Of a DNA stretch of 35,611 nucleotides, positions 10,801 through 25,800 are shown piece after piece. The notes under the pieces were generated by a model. The model saw only the letters and a program-made list of their open reading frames with translations, did no database searches and had not been told where the DNA came from. The translations under genes and the position numbers were made by a program. This DNA comes from Arcobacter nitrofigilis. Lineage in GTDB: Bacteria; Campylobacterota; Campylobacteria; Campylobacterales; Arcobacteraceae. The stretch is from positions 1-35,611 of the forward strand of contig DYJR01000005.1 of the NCBI GenBank assembly GCA_020723015.1, in the 5' to 3' direction. Position 1 is the stretch's first letter. Each line of letters begins with the position of its first letter.

Positions 10801-13800
10801 TATCAGGTCGTGGAGGAAACAACACTTTAATAGGCGGTTTAAACGGTTTTGAGCTTACACTTGGAGCTATTGTCGTAGGTACCGTATATAGTTTTGCAAT
10901 AGAGGGGCAAACTATTAGTTATACCGCACAAAGCGGAGATACAAAGGCTGATGTTCTTAATGCTTTGGAAGATACTTTTAAAGCTAACAGTAGTATTACG
11001 ACTAGTTATATAGTCAATGACGGTGATAAATTATACGTAGAGACAAATGACGGTGTGGATACGTTAGCTCTTAATAATATCACATCGGTTACTGAGTCTT
11101 TTATAGATATTGCAGATTATAGTATAAACCCTTACAACGGAATCAAAGTAGATTTATCATTAGCAAACGGTCAAGTATATGATAACGGTAACGGCGGAAG
11201 CGATACTTTGGTCGGTATAGAACAGCTAAAAGGTAGTAATTATGCCGATACTTTTATTGGTAGTAACGGTAACGATACCATATACGGCGGTGCGGGAAAC
11301 GATACGTTTACCGGTGGAACGGGAAATGATACTTTTTACGGTGAAACTGGTGATGATTTATTTATAAGTTCATACAATGATGGAAACAATACTTATTATG
11401 GCGGAACTACCGATGAAATAAACGGTGATACTATTGATTATAGCGGAATTACCGATAGTGAGTATAAAGTTATAGGGGATTTGAGTAATAGTACTATAAG
11501 TGTTTATAACTCTGATGCAACTCCTGTTTTACAAAAAACGGATACGATAAATAGTATCGAAAACTTAACCGGTGGAGCAGGAAATGATACATTAAGAGGG
11601 AATACAAGTAAAAATACCCTTAAAGGTGGAACAGGCAGTGATACTATTTATGCAAGTGAAGGCGGCGATAGACTTTTCGGTGAAGCCGGAGATGATAGAT
11701 TTGTTTTTGAAAACGGAGTTGACGGCAGCAGTGTAGTGATTGACGGAGGTATCACATCTCAAACAAACGGTGATACTATAGATTATAGTGCTTTGACGGA
11801 CGGTGTAGCCTTGAGGTTAATGGGGACATCATATAGCGGAGTTACGGTGGGCGCGACTACAAATCACCATACCATAAGAAATATCAATAATATTTTAGGT
11901 TCACAAGGTGATGATACGATAGAAGGTGATAGCGGTAATAACATACTTGACGGTCATGACGGTCTTGATACCGTAAGCTTTGAAAATTCTGGAGCTAAAG
12001 TAGTAGTAAACATAGGTGCTGAGGTAACTTTAAATTCGATTACATATACCACCAATCAAGCATCAGGTACTACTATAGGTACGGATACGATAACAAATTT
12101 TGAAAATATAGTCGCAGGTAGCGGTGATGATACCTTGATAGGTAGCTCTGTATTAAATACTATATACGGCGGAATAGGTAAAGATTTTATTTACGGCGGT
12201 GAAGGTAACGATAAACTATACGGTGAAGACGGCAACGATACGATAACGGGCGGTATAGGAAACGATACTATCGACGGCGGTGAAGGTAGCGATACTGTAA
12301 GTTATTTTGATGCAGATAAAGCAATAGTCAATCTAAGAGGTGCTACTTACGGTTCAGGTATCGTAACGTACGGAGCTAATGATTATACGGATAGATTATA
12401 TAGTATTGAAAATGTTCTTGGAAGTGCAGGTAACGATACGATTCAAGGGAATGAAACAAACAATACTCTTGACGGTGCAGGTGGAACGAATACCGTTAGT
12501 TATAGCGGTGCAGCTAGTGGCGTTGTCGTTGATTTGGGATTACAAGGTCAGACACAAGATACCGTGGGTGACGGTGTAGATTATTTGGCGAATTTTGCCG
12601 ACTTAATAGGTTCATCACAAGCAGATACGCTAAAAGGCGATACAAATACAAATATGATAAACGGTGGAGCAGGCGATGATATCATATACGGTATAGGCGG
12701 CTCAAACTATTTGTACGGTAGTACGGGTGATGATACCGTTTACGGAAAAGTGAGCGGTAGTGATTTTGTAGATGGTGGAACAGGAAATAATAAAATAGAC
12801 TATAGTAATCTTGACTCGGCAAATTTTATCGTAGCAGATTTGAGCCAAACTACTACATACAACGACGAAAACGGAGCTTCTCAAACAGTTTCATCAATTA
12901 CCGTAACGGGCGGTAGTGCCGATTATATAAAAAATATCAATGTTGTAGAAGGCTCGCAAGGTAATGATATTATTACCGGTAATAGCGATGGTAATACGTT
13001 AATAGGCGGGGAAGGCGACGATACTTTAAACGGATATGCAGGTAGTAACCTTTTGATAGGCGGTAACGGTACTAACGGTGACTGGGCAGACTATGGTAAT
13101 AGACAACAAATCAAACTAGATTTAAGTACCGGACTTGCAACTGTAGATAGCAATTCATCGGATACTTTTGAGCCGACCGATGATATAGATACTTTGATAG
13201 GTATTGAAAATATTTACGGTAGTAATCTTGATACTTATGCAGATGATACTATTACCGGTAATGACTATAACAATACTATTTTTGGACAAAAAGGTGAAGA
13301 TACTATAGACGGCGGTAGAGGTTCTGATTATCTTGACGGCGGTATCGGAAACGATACGGTTTCATACGCAAGTGTTTCAGGAGTTAGCGGTATAAGCGTA
13401 AATATAGGAAATGCCGATGTTGTTATTGATAGCGTGACCTATAGTGCAAATACCGGCATAAGAAATTCTAATGCAAGTAAAATATATAATTTTGAAAATA
13501 TTCAAGGTTCTATCAATGATGACGTATTGATAGGAAGTACGACCGCAAATGAAATATACGGTGGAACAGGTAACGATACGATATACGGAAATCAAGGAGA
13601 TAACTACCTCTTCGGTGATGCAGGTGCCGATAAGTTTATTATGGGCGGTTTCTTTGGAAGCGGAACTGATTATATCAATCATGTTGACGGTGGAAGCGGT
13701 GCCGATATACTTGATTATAGCAAAGTTACGACAGGTGCTATAAGTGTCACTTTAGATGGCGAAGAAGAGGTCAAAGTTAGTATTTATAGCGATAATGCAA

Positions 13801-16800
13801 GGTCTTCTTCAATAACAAATACTTACGATTTAGTGAAAAATATTAGAAACGTAGTTGGTACAAGCGGTAATGACTCTATTAAAGGTGACGGTAGTGCAAA
13901 TGTACTGGACGGTGGAGCAGGTGATGATATCTTAGACGGTGGAGCAGGTGATGATAGCTTAATAGGCGGAGCAGGTGATGATACTCTTATAAGCGTAAGC
14001 GGAAATAATACTCTTGACGGTGGAACCCATGGAAGCAGTGGAGACTGGGTATATTATAACCAAAAGCTTGTTGCACTTAATCTAAATATGTCAAATACGG
14101 ATGTAAACGGTTATTCAACGGCAAATTTCGGTTTGGAATCAGATAGCTTGATAAATATAGAAAATATTAGAGGTACTATTCAAGCAGATTTCATAGGTGG
14201 AAACGACCAAAATAATACTTTAGACGGCTATATGGGTGACGGTAACACGTTGGTCGGTAGCGGCGGAGATGACGTATTGCTTGGAAGTACTAATGGTAAC
14301 GATACTTTTAAAACTGGTATTTTACAAGCAAACGGAACGGTTTTGGACGGTAATGACGGTAACGACACCATAGACGGTAAATTCGGTACAAATAATACCG
14401 TAGATTACGGTGCTTATGCAAGTAGTAGAACTATATCTATAGATATGGGTGTTTTAAACGGTACAGACTATTCTACGGTAACGGTTAGTGATGGCACTAT
14501 GGATAAAATAAAAAATATTCAAAATATTACAGGTGGAGCAGGAGCTGATTTAATCATAGGCGATGCTCAAAATAATATTTTATCCGGTGGAGCGGGAAAT
14601 GATACTATTAAAGGTGTTGACGGTAGCAATCAGCTTCTTGGCGGTGCGGGAGACGATACTATTTATAGCGGAATAGGTGATGATGTAATAAACGGTGAAG
14701 CAGACGGCAATACAGTAAATTTTGAAGATGCAAGCGGTGCAATAACCGTCAATTTAGCTACTACTACGGCTCAGGCTATCGGTGGCGGTATGGGAAGCGA
14801 TACTATCACAAACGTAGAAAACGTGATAGGTTCTAGTCATGATGATAGTATTACCGGAAATAGTAGTGTAAATACCCTTATAGGTGCCGAGGGAGACGAT
14901 AAGTTTGTAGCTACGAACGGTAGCGATACATATTACGGAGGAACTTTTGACGGAACTACACATACGGTTGCAAGCGGAGAGTATAATAGGGTAGATTATG
15001 CAAATGTTGCTAAAGTATATGTGGATTTAAGCGATACGTCAACCGATGCAAACGGTAATGCGTATGCTCAAGCTATTAAGTCTAACTCTTTGCTAAATGA
15101 CGGATTTGCTGCAAATATAGAATCTACCGATAACTTATACGGAATTATCAATATAAAAGGTAGCAGTAGTTACGATACTTTGATAGGTGATTCCCAAGGT
15201 AACAAGCTAGAAGGTATGGCAGGAGATGACATACTGGAAGGTAAAGGCGGTGTTGACGTACTTGAAGGCGGAGCCGGAAATGATACGTTCGTAGCTACTA
15301 CGTACAATGACGGAGCAGATGATATAGACGGTGGAGCAGATAGCGACACATTAGATTATTCATCTTTAGGTGCGTCAAATGCTATTACTATAACGTTAGC
15401 CGGAGCAGACACTTATGCTACGGTAACGGTTACTAGCGGTGATAATGATAAAGTTAAAAATATAGAAAATGTTATCGGTACGGCAGGAAATGACGTAATT
15501 TCAGGTAATAGCGACGTCAATACTCTCATCGGAGGTTTGGGTGATGATAGAATCTACGGTGCAGGTGGAGATGATACTATTGACGGTGGAGATGGATTTG
15601 ATACGGTTGATTATAGTTCATCAAGCGATGCGGTAAATGTTGATTTGGGTATAACATCTACGACACAACTAATAAGTGCTTCTCAAGGAAACGATAGACT
15701 AATAGATATAGAAAAAGTCATAGGTTCTTCTCATGCAGATACTTTCAAAACAAACTATGCAGCAAATAATACCTTTGACGGCGGTGTTGCCGATAGCGAA
15801 GGCGGTGATACTGTTGATTATAGTTCTTTAGTAGTAAGTGATGCTGCGATACACAAAATTGTTACTACCGATTTTGCAACAGTTAGCGTAAATAGCAATG
15901 GAGTTGTTACAACCGATACTTTTATAGGTATAGAAAATATTATTGGAAGCGACGGTAATGATACGATTACAGGTAATAGTTTGGATAATACTATAGAAGG
16001 CGGATTAGGAAGTGATACTCTAAGCGGTGGTAGCGGGGATGATTATATAGACGGCGGTGCAGGAAGTAATACCGTAAGTTATTCATATGTAAGTTCATTA
16101 AACGGTGTCGTAGTTGATTTAAAAGATGAAACAGGTATCGTCGCAACCGATGATAAAGATGTATTGGTAAGTATAGCAAATGTTATCGGTACGGCAAACG
16201 CAGATACTATTAAAATGGCAAGTGCGGTTGGTACTCTCGAAGGTATAGCAAATAATATAGACGGTGGAAACGGCGTAGATACCGTTAGTTATGAATATTA
16301 TTCGGCAGGTTTGACTATAAATCTCGGAGCAGGTGGAAGTGCGACAGGTGATAATGATATCTTAACGTCAATCGAAAATGCAATAGGTGGAAGCGGTGAT
16401 GATACGTTTATATCAAATACTACGGTATCAAATAGATTTGACGGTGGCGATGGAAGTGATACGGCTGACTATTCACATCTTACGGATAGTGCAAATAAAA
16501 TAGAAGTAGTATTAAACGGCAGTTCATTAGTAACTATTACTATAGCAGGGCTTGAAGATGATATTATCAAAAATATCGAAAACGTAACAGGCAGTGCCGG
16601 TGATGATACTATAACAGGTGATAGCAACAATAATACTTTAAGTGGTAGTGTAGGTGATGATACTATCAAGGGAGTTGCAGGAAGTAATTCAATTTACGGC
16701 GGTGCAGACGATGATATGATTTACGGCGGTACAGGAAGCGATTATATAGACGGCGGTACCGGAACAAATACGGTAAATTATTCTGAAGCTATAGCAGCCG

Positions 16801-19800
16801 TTAATGTTGATTTGGGACTTGAAACCGCTCAAAATATAGGTGGAGGTATGGGTAGTGATACATTGGTCAATATCCAAAACGTAATAGGAAGTAATTTCGA
16901 TGACACGTTTAAATCCCATTTGAGCAGAAATAATCACTTTGACGGGTACGGTAACGGCGTAGCAGGTAATACCGTTGATTATAGTGCTATTACCGTAGAT
17001 AATGCGGTACAAGATTTTGTAAGAATTGATTTGAGTGCAGATAGCGGTACTATATTTATAGACGGTGCACAAAGTGCAGTGGATACATATACTTTGATAC
17101 ACAATATAACAGGAACTGACGGACATGATACTATCGTGGGAGATGAGCTTAATAACACTTTAAGGGGTGCAGATGGAAATGATACTCTAGGCGGTGGAGC
17201 AGGTAATGATTACCTTGATGGCGGTACCGGAAATAACACCGTAACATACGCTTATAGTGCTAGTAGTATAGAAGTAGATTTTAAAATAGGGCTTGGATAT
17301 GTAAGTGCCGGAGACCAAGATACTTTGGTAAACATCCAAAATGCTATAGGTGGAAGTAGCGGTGATGTTTTCAAAATGGCAATAGGGGATATTGCCAATA
17401 CGGTAGACGGCAATAATAGTAGCGGTAATCTTGTAAGCTATGAATATTATACTGCCGGTGTGACCGTAGATTTGGGTACAACTTCTGCTCAAACCGTAGT
17501 AACGGGAAGCAGTGATATAGATACTCTTATCAATATTCAAAACATCAAAGGCGGTGAGGGTAACGATAGTTTCCGTACTGATTTTACGGTTTCCAATCAA
17601 TTTGACGGTAACGCAGGTAATAATACTATGGATTATAGTAATGCTAATGCTAGTCAAAAAATAGTAGTTACACTTGATGGTGCGAATTTTAGAGATGTTA
17701 CTATAGGTACAGGGGCGGTAGTAGATAGTATTAAAAATATTCAAAATGTTTACGGTGGAGCAGGCAATGATACTATTATAGGTGACGGTAATAGTAATAT
17801 CTTAGACGGTGGAAGCGGAAATGACTTAATACGTGGTATTGCAGGGCTAAATGACCTCAGAGGTGGAGCAGGAGCTGATACTATTTACGGTGGAACAGGC
17901 AATGATATAATGGACGGTGGAGCCGATAGTGATACTATTTATGCAAATGCAGGGGATAATATAATATACGGCGGTGATGCAGGCGATACGGTAATAAGCG
18001 GTACGGGAAATGATACTATTTACGGTGGATACGTGGACGGCTCAAGCGTGCATCAAGATACCAGTTTGCAAGATTGGGTAAGTTTTGACTCTGCATTAGC
18101 AAATGTTATGGTCGACTTAAACTCTGCTACGGGATATGCTCAAAGTGACGCTACCGGACTTGATAGTCTTTTTGGAATAGAAAATATTATAGCAAGTGCA
18201 AATGACGATAATATAACTTTAAATGATACTAGCGTCAATACGGTTTACGGCGGGGCAGGAAGCGACACCGTAAAAGTGGCTACAACTTCTTATACAGGCG
18301 GTAATACGGTTGATGGATTCGGTGTTTCTGGTGTTGAAGGAAGTAGCGACAGTGATAGTATGGATTATAGCGAGCTTGATAATACTCAAAATATCACTGT
18401 TGATTTGAATGCTATAGATGTCAATGGATATGCAACGGTTACTTTTGCAGGTGGAAGCGGAATTAGTGATGATAAACTTAAAAATATAGAAAATATTACG
18501 GGAACGGACGGCAATGACATACTTTACGGTAAAAGCGGTCAAAACAATACCCTAATAGGTGGACTCGGTGATGATACTCTTATGGGTAGAAGCGGTGATA
18601 ATTATCTTGACGGGGGTGACGGTACGACTAATAATACGGTAAGTTACGCCTATGTGGGTAGCTCTAGTAGGGTTGTGGTAAATCTTGATGAGCAAACCGC
18701 AAACGTAGTAGGAAGCGGATATAGTGACGTAATCAGAAATATCCAAAACGTAATAGGCGGTGACGGCGATGATACTATAACCGGAAGTAGTCTTGTAAAT
18801 ACTCTTCAAGGTGGAATCGGTGCAGATACTTTTGTAATGAAAGGTAGTGCAAATGATACTATTTACGGAGGGTTAAGTAGCGGTGTCGATACAAATGGGC
18901 AAGATATGGTAGATTATTCAGGATATAGCAACAAGGTTTATGTAAATATAGGTGCAAATAGTGTAACTGTAGATATAGATAATGACGGTTTTGACGGCAG
19001 CGACAAAATAGACTCTATAAACGGTATAGAAAATGTGATAGGAACATCGCAAAGCGATACTATTTATAGCGGTAGCGGAGTCAATACTATATTCGCAGGA
19101 GGCGGAGCTGATAGTATTTATGCAGGTAGCGGTATAGACGTAATATATGCACAAAGCGGTGATGATATAGTTTATATGAATGTTAACGGTAATACTACCG
19201 GTAACCATGTTGACGGTGGTGAAGGTACCGATACGGTAGTTTATACTGGACTAACGGACGGTATTATAGTCAATCTTCAAGACGGTACTACAGTAGTTGT
19301 GACCGTAGGTGGAAGCGTTGATCATAATATAACCTCTATAGAAAATATTACGGGTACTAGTCAAGCAGATATTATAACTGGTAGTGAAAGTAAAAATGTC
19401 TTTGTCGGTATGAGTGGAAGTGATACTATCACCGGTATCGCAGGAAATAACGTGATGTACGCTGGAACTATGGAGAGAAATTCTGCATCTACAGATGTAG
19501 ATACCATATATGGCGGTACAGGAAATGATACTATTTACGGTGCTGCCGGAGCTGACGACCTTAGAGGTGGACTCGGAGATGATACTATGTACGCCGGAGC
19601 AGGTGATGATATCGTAAGAAGCGGTATAGGTGAAGATACTCTGTACGGTGAAGCAGGTAACGATACTTTTGTATTTGAAGCGGCCGACAATATGACGAAT
19701 TTAGTATTCGGCGGTGATGAAACAACTGATAACGGCTCACTTGATATGGTTGATTATAGACAGGCTGTCAAAGGGCTTGTTATAGACCTAGACGGTAAAA

Positions 19801-22800
19801 CAAATATTCAAAGTGCAGATGAAGCGTATTATGATGCTAGCGTAATAGGTACTTATAATTACAACGGTTTTGCGTATAGTGCAGACCAAGGTTTCAATAT
19901 GCTTTACGGTATCGAGCAAGTTAGAGGAAGTGACTTAGAAGGTGATACTATAAGAGGTAACGGTGCCGATAACTCTATTTGGGGACACGGTGGTGATGAT
20001 ACTATTTACGGTGTTTCAGGTAGCAACTATCTAAACGGAGGAAGCGGAGCAGATACGTTATTTGCAGGCGTGGGCAGTGATTTGATGATAGGTGAGAGTG
20101 GAAATGACCTATTCAAAACTTATTATAATGCAAGCGGAGCTGACGAAGCGGCTAAGTTTGGGGCATCGAACACTATGTACGGCGGTACTTGGGACGGTGT
20201 AACGGCAATTGAAAGCGGAAGCGATACGGTTGATTATAGTGCAATTACAGATAGCACGTACAATATATTTGCAGATTTATCTGATGATACCGATAATATA
20301 GAGATAAGAACAAATGCAACGGTACATAAAACGGATAGTACCGTAAATATCAATAATATTATAGGTACGGCAGGTGATGATACGTTTAGAGGAAATGCAA
20401 ATGCAAATATTCTAAACGGTAGTACGGGTAGCAATACGGCTATTTATACCTATACGGCTTTGATAGCAGGAATTAATGCAAACTTAAATGCAGGTGAGGT
20501 TGAAAAAACAGTTGCAGGTGGAACGGTTACGGACACATTGGTAAATATCCAAAATCTTGTAGGTAGTGATTATGATGATTCGTTTGTTACAAAACTAAAT
20601 GAAGCGAATATTATTGACGGTGGAACTCAAGGAAGCGGTGGAGATACTATAGATTATAGTACAAACGGTGCTACAAAAATAGTTTTAAATCTAAATACGG
20701 CTCATTTGGTGGGTGATAATGCAGTGGCATATAATGCAAATGACGGTTATGCAACGGTTACGGTTAGCGGAGCAAGTGCAACAAACGACAAAATCAAAGA
20801 TATAGAAAATATCAAAGGTAGCGGAGGAGCAGATACAATTTACGGTAATAGTTCTGCGAATACAATCTACGGTATGGGTGGAAATGATACTATTTACGGT
20901 ATAGGCGGTGCAAACTACATAGACGGCGGTGCCGGAAATGATTTGATTTATAGCGGTAGCGGTGCTGATACGTTATTCGGCGGAGTGGGTAATGATACGT
21001 TTAGAGGTGAAAGCGTAGCAGACTTTAGCGGTGATGAAATAGACGGCGGAAGTGAAACGGATGGCTTTAGTATTACCGGTCGTGGAAGTGATACGGTTGA
21101 TTATAGTCTGATAGATACAACAGGCTTTACTCAAGGTATATCCGTGACGCTAGACGATGATACGGCAGTAACGGTAAGTATAAATAGCGGTAATGAACAC
21201 ACAATAGTAAATATAGAAAATATTATAGGTACTTCACATAACGACTCTATAGTAGGCGATAGCGGAGATAATACTCTTGTCGGTGGAGCAGGAACAGATA
21301 CAATAAGAGGAACTAGCGGAAACAACGTAATATACGGCGATACTACAGACGGTGGAGTTGATTCTGTATCAAACAATGATGTTATATATGCAGGTACCGG
21401 TGATGATAAAATATATGCAGGTGGAGGAAACGACAGCGTATATACGGCACTTGGAAGTGATACCTTGTATGGCGGTGACGGTAATGATACAATTTTCGGC
21501 GGTGTAGGAAGTAATAAAATATACGGCGGAAATTATATCGTAGCTACTCAAACACACACAGATAGTGGAAATGATACCGTCAGTTATGAAAACATTGCAG
21601 GTAGCGGGATAATAGCAAGACTTAATTCAAATCTTGCAATAGTGAGTGCGACGGGAAATGCAGATGTACTTTTTGGTATGGAAAACGTTATCGGTACTGC
21701 TATGGCTGATGAGATAGTAGGAAACGTAAATGAAGTAAATATTTTGATAGGTGGAGCAGGCAACGATACTATAAACGGATTAAGCGGTAATAATGATTTA
21801 CAAGGTGGAGCAGATAATGACACCATTATATCAGGTAGCGGAAATAATGCAATAGACGGTGGTACCGGAAGCGATACCGTTGATTATAGTTATTTGACAG
21901 GGGCTGATTTCGGTGACGATACCGATGATGTTGCTTATTATGAAAATGGCGTTTATTACAGCGGTGTGAAAGTTGACTTGACCGATTCAAATGCACAAAG
22001 AATTCATGTAAATTACGGAACTGATACTATTACAAATATAGAGAATGTAATAGGTTCGACTAAAAATGATTATATCGTAGGAAATGATGAAAATAATATA
22101 CTTGACGGTAAAGGCGGTAATGATTATTTTGTCCTTGGTCAAGGTACCGATACTATCTTGGGTGATACTGGAACGGATACTATTACGTTTACTAAAACAG
22201 GAAGAACAGCCGGTGTTATTGTTGATTTGAGCAAAAATCAAACTTACGGAAGTCTTAATACTTATAGGGTAATCAATGATGGTTTTACTAATGCAAAATA
22301 TCTTGATAGCGTAGAAAACGTTATAGGTACTAGTTTGGATGATACTATTTACGGCAATACGGATTCAAACTCTTTAGTCGGTGGAGACGGTAATGATACT
22401 CTCAAAGGAAGCCTAGGAGCAAACGTGCTTGATGGGGGAGCAAATAAAGACTGGGCATATTTCGATGATATAGTCGTATCCGGTATTAATGTTACTCTTG
22501 ATACAGACGCTAATAGCGAAAACGGAAGTACCGGTACTGCTACGCTTACCGGATATACAAATACACTAATAGGTATTGAACACATCAAAGCAACGGCTCT
22601 TGCTGATATTATTACCGGTGACCATAACGATAATTCAATATTGAGCGGCGGTGGTAATGATATTATGTATTCATCTGGCGGAAGTGAATATATAGACGGC
22701 GGTGAGGGTGCTGATACCGTTATATATAACGTATCAGGTATCGGTAGCGGAGTTACTATAGATTTAAGCGTGACTCAAGATGGTTTGGACAATTCTACTT

Positions 22801-25800
22801 GGGCGGTTCAAGAAGACGGTTTTGGCAATAAAGAGAGACTTTATAACGTAGAGAATATAGAAGGTACCAATAGGGCCGATTTTATAAAAGGTAACGGTCA
22901 AAACAACACTCTTTGGGGTGGCGCCGGAAATGATACACTTTATGGAATAAGTGCAAACAATATCTTAGTAGGTGGTGCAGGAAGCGATACATTCCGTGGC
23001 GGAATAGGTGATAATGTCATATACGGAGATAGCTACGCAACTCTTGGAGGCACGGGAACAGAGGGTGCTTTTGAGATAGCAAATTCAAGGGATTTGATAG
23101 ATTTTAGCGATAGCGGAGTGCCTGTAACGTTAAATTTAAGTGATAGTACAAGTGTTAATTATATCAATGAAACATCTTTGACTTTAGATGTTAGAACATC
23201 TATAGGTTACGGTAAAAATACTATTTACAACGTAGAAGACGTACTCGGTGGAAGCGGTGCGGATACGCTTATAGGTTCAAGTGCAAATAACGTTATAGAC
23301 GGTGGTATAGGTAATGACGTAATATTCGGTTTCGGTGGGACAAATACCCTTATCGGCGGTGCAGGAAACGATACGATACTAGGTCTTCTCGGTGGAGATG
23401 CAATATACGGCGGTACATACGATGGAGTAACCGCATCAAACAGTGGACTAGATTTGGTTGATTATAGTCATATAACCGATACGAGTGCCGTGAATATAGA
23501 TTTAAGTCTAGGTAGCGTTACGCAAATAGGTACACCGGCAAATGCCGATACTTTGACGCACATAGAAAATGCAAAAGGGACTAAAAATGACGATACTTTA
23601 AAAGGGGATAATGCTTTTGACGTTGTAAATTCACTTTTTGGATATGATGGTGATGATAGCTTTGTAGTTTCAAAAGGTAGCGATTATATAGACGGTGGAG
23701 ATGGATTTAACACTATGGATTATAGTAGTGTTGATTTCGGTGACGGCGGAAATAGAGTAATAGTGGATTTAGGACTTAGTAAAGCACTAGATAACGGATA
23801 TCATTTAGACCCAAGCGGTACTGATACCGTGCTAGAAGATACTCTTTTAAATATTCAAAAAGTTATAGGTACAGGCGGTGATGATAGTCTATACGGTAGT
23901 TCTTATGCCAATATATTTAAAGGCGGAGCAGGTAACGACTATATAGACGGTCGTGAAGGTGCTGATACTATTTACGGTACGTCCGGAAATAACAAACTAT
24001 TTGGAAGTGCCGGTAATGATACCGTTTACGGTGGAACGGGTAATGATACGTTAAGCGGAGGTGCTGATAATGATATCTTAGATGGAACTCTTGGTGGTAA
24101 CAATACTTATATAGGTGGAACCGGTGATGATACGATAACAGGCGGAGCAGGTATCGATACGTTATATTATGCTGCAAGCGAGTCCGGTATTACCGTGACT
24201 TTACAACCGTCAGGTACTGACGGAACTATTGTAAGTTCAACGGATGGTACTGATAGTTTAAAAACACACTTTGAAGTTTTGATAGCTACAAATTACAGGG
24301 ATGTTGTTGATTTAAGACTTGCAAGTGCAAATAGTACGATACTAGCTTACGGCGGTAATGATACAATATATTCAAGTAGTGGATACGGTGATACTATATA
24401 CGGCGGTGATGCAAATGACGTTATTTATGCAAACGGCGGTAATAACGAGTATTTCGGTGGAAATGCAACCTTAGACGGTGACGGTAATATCACAGGGCAT
24501 ACCTCAAGCGGTGATGATACGGTAAATTATTCTTTGGCAACAGCCGGTATAAATGTTGATTTAAGTGTAACTGCAAACGGTTCGACGTATAACGTAATGG
24601 ATAATGGTTTTGGAGGTCAGGATAAACTTTATGGAATTACTAGAATTACAGGTTCCGATTATGATGACATCATCAAAGGTTCTAGTGGCTGGAATGCTCT
24701 ATATGCAGGTGGCGGTGATGACTGGATAATAGCTACAAACAGTGGAGATACAATATACGGCGGTACTCATAATGTAAGCGGTGACTGGTTGAGCTTTGAA
24801 GATATTGCTACAAGCATAGATGCTACGATGACGGTCGGAAGTATTACAGGTGGACTTGGAACAACAACGATTTTTGAAATAGAAAATCTATTAGGTTCAG
24901 AGCAAGACGATACATTAAGAGGTGATTCAAATAATAATACGCTTCACGGTAATATTGGTAATGATACTATTTACGGAATAGGAGGGGCTAATTTTCTTGT
25001 AGGCGGTCAAGGTGATGATACGCTAATAGGTGGAAGTGGTATAGATAGATACGACGGTGGTGATAAAGATGCAGGCGTGGGATATACAGGTACTACAACC
25101 CATGGAACTAACACTATAAGTTTTTATGATACTACAACGGCTAGAGTCGTTGTTAATCTTCTTACTGAAGAGGTTACCGATGATGGATTCGGCAATACGG
25201 AAACTTATGTAAAAAATATCAATAATATCATAGGAACATTGGACTATAACGATACATTAACCGGGGATAATTCAAAAAATATTATCTACGGTTACGGTGG
25301 ACATGACGTCATATACGGTACAGGCGGTGAAAATACTCTTTACGGTGGAACGGGTAATGATATCGTTTATTCATCTACTGATGCAAAAACAGTAGCCGTT
25401 GGAGATAGAGGAGATGTCGTATACGGTGGACAGGGTATAGATACTCTAGTCGGTTCATTTAACGGTGCATTTTTAATAGGCGGTGATTCAAACGGTGAAG
25501 ATTTAGAAGGTGATTGGATTGATTATAGTTCAATATCATTAAATAACGGTTATGGAATATATTCAGTATTATCAGCTACAAGTACCTTTACAGACGTAGA
25601 CGGTGATAGAGCGTATTTAAACGGTAGTTATTCCAAAGTAAATCAACTTGATACGGACGGTTCTGTTCTTACAACATCCTTTGATTATTTATCTCAAATA
25701 GAGAATATTAAAGGTACAAGCGGTATTGATACTTTAGGTGGAAGTCACGGTGTAAATAACTCTATTTTTGCAGGTGCGGGTGATGATACCATATTTCTTT

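Noticed and set aside
12379-12579. Plus-strand ORFs in an alternative frame inside the giant gene (12379-12579, 13549-13743)
   Set aside because: Out-of-frame products of the repeats with no RBS; fully inside a well-supported CDS.
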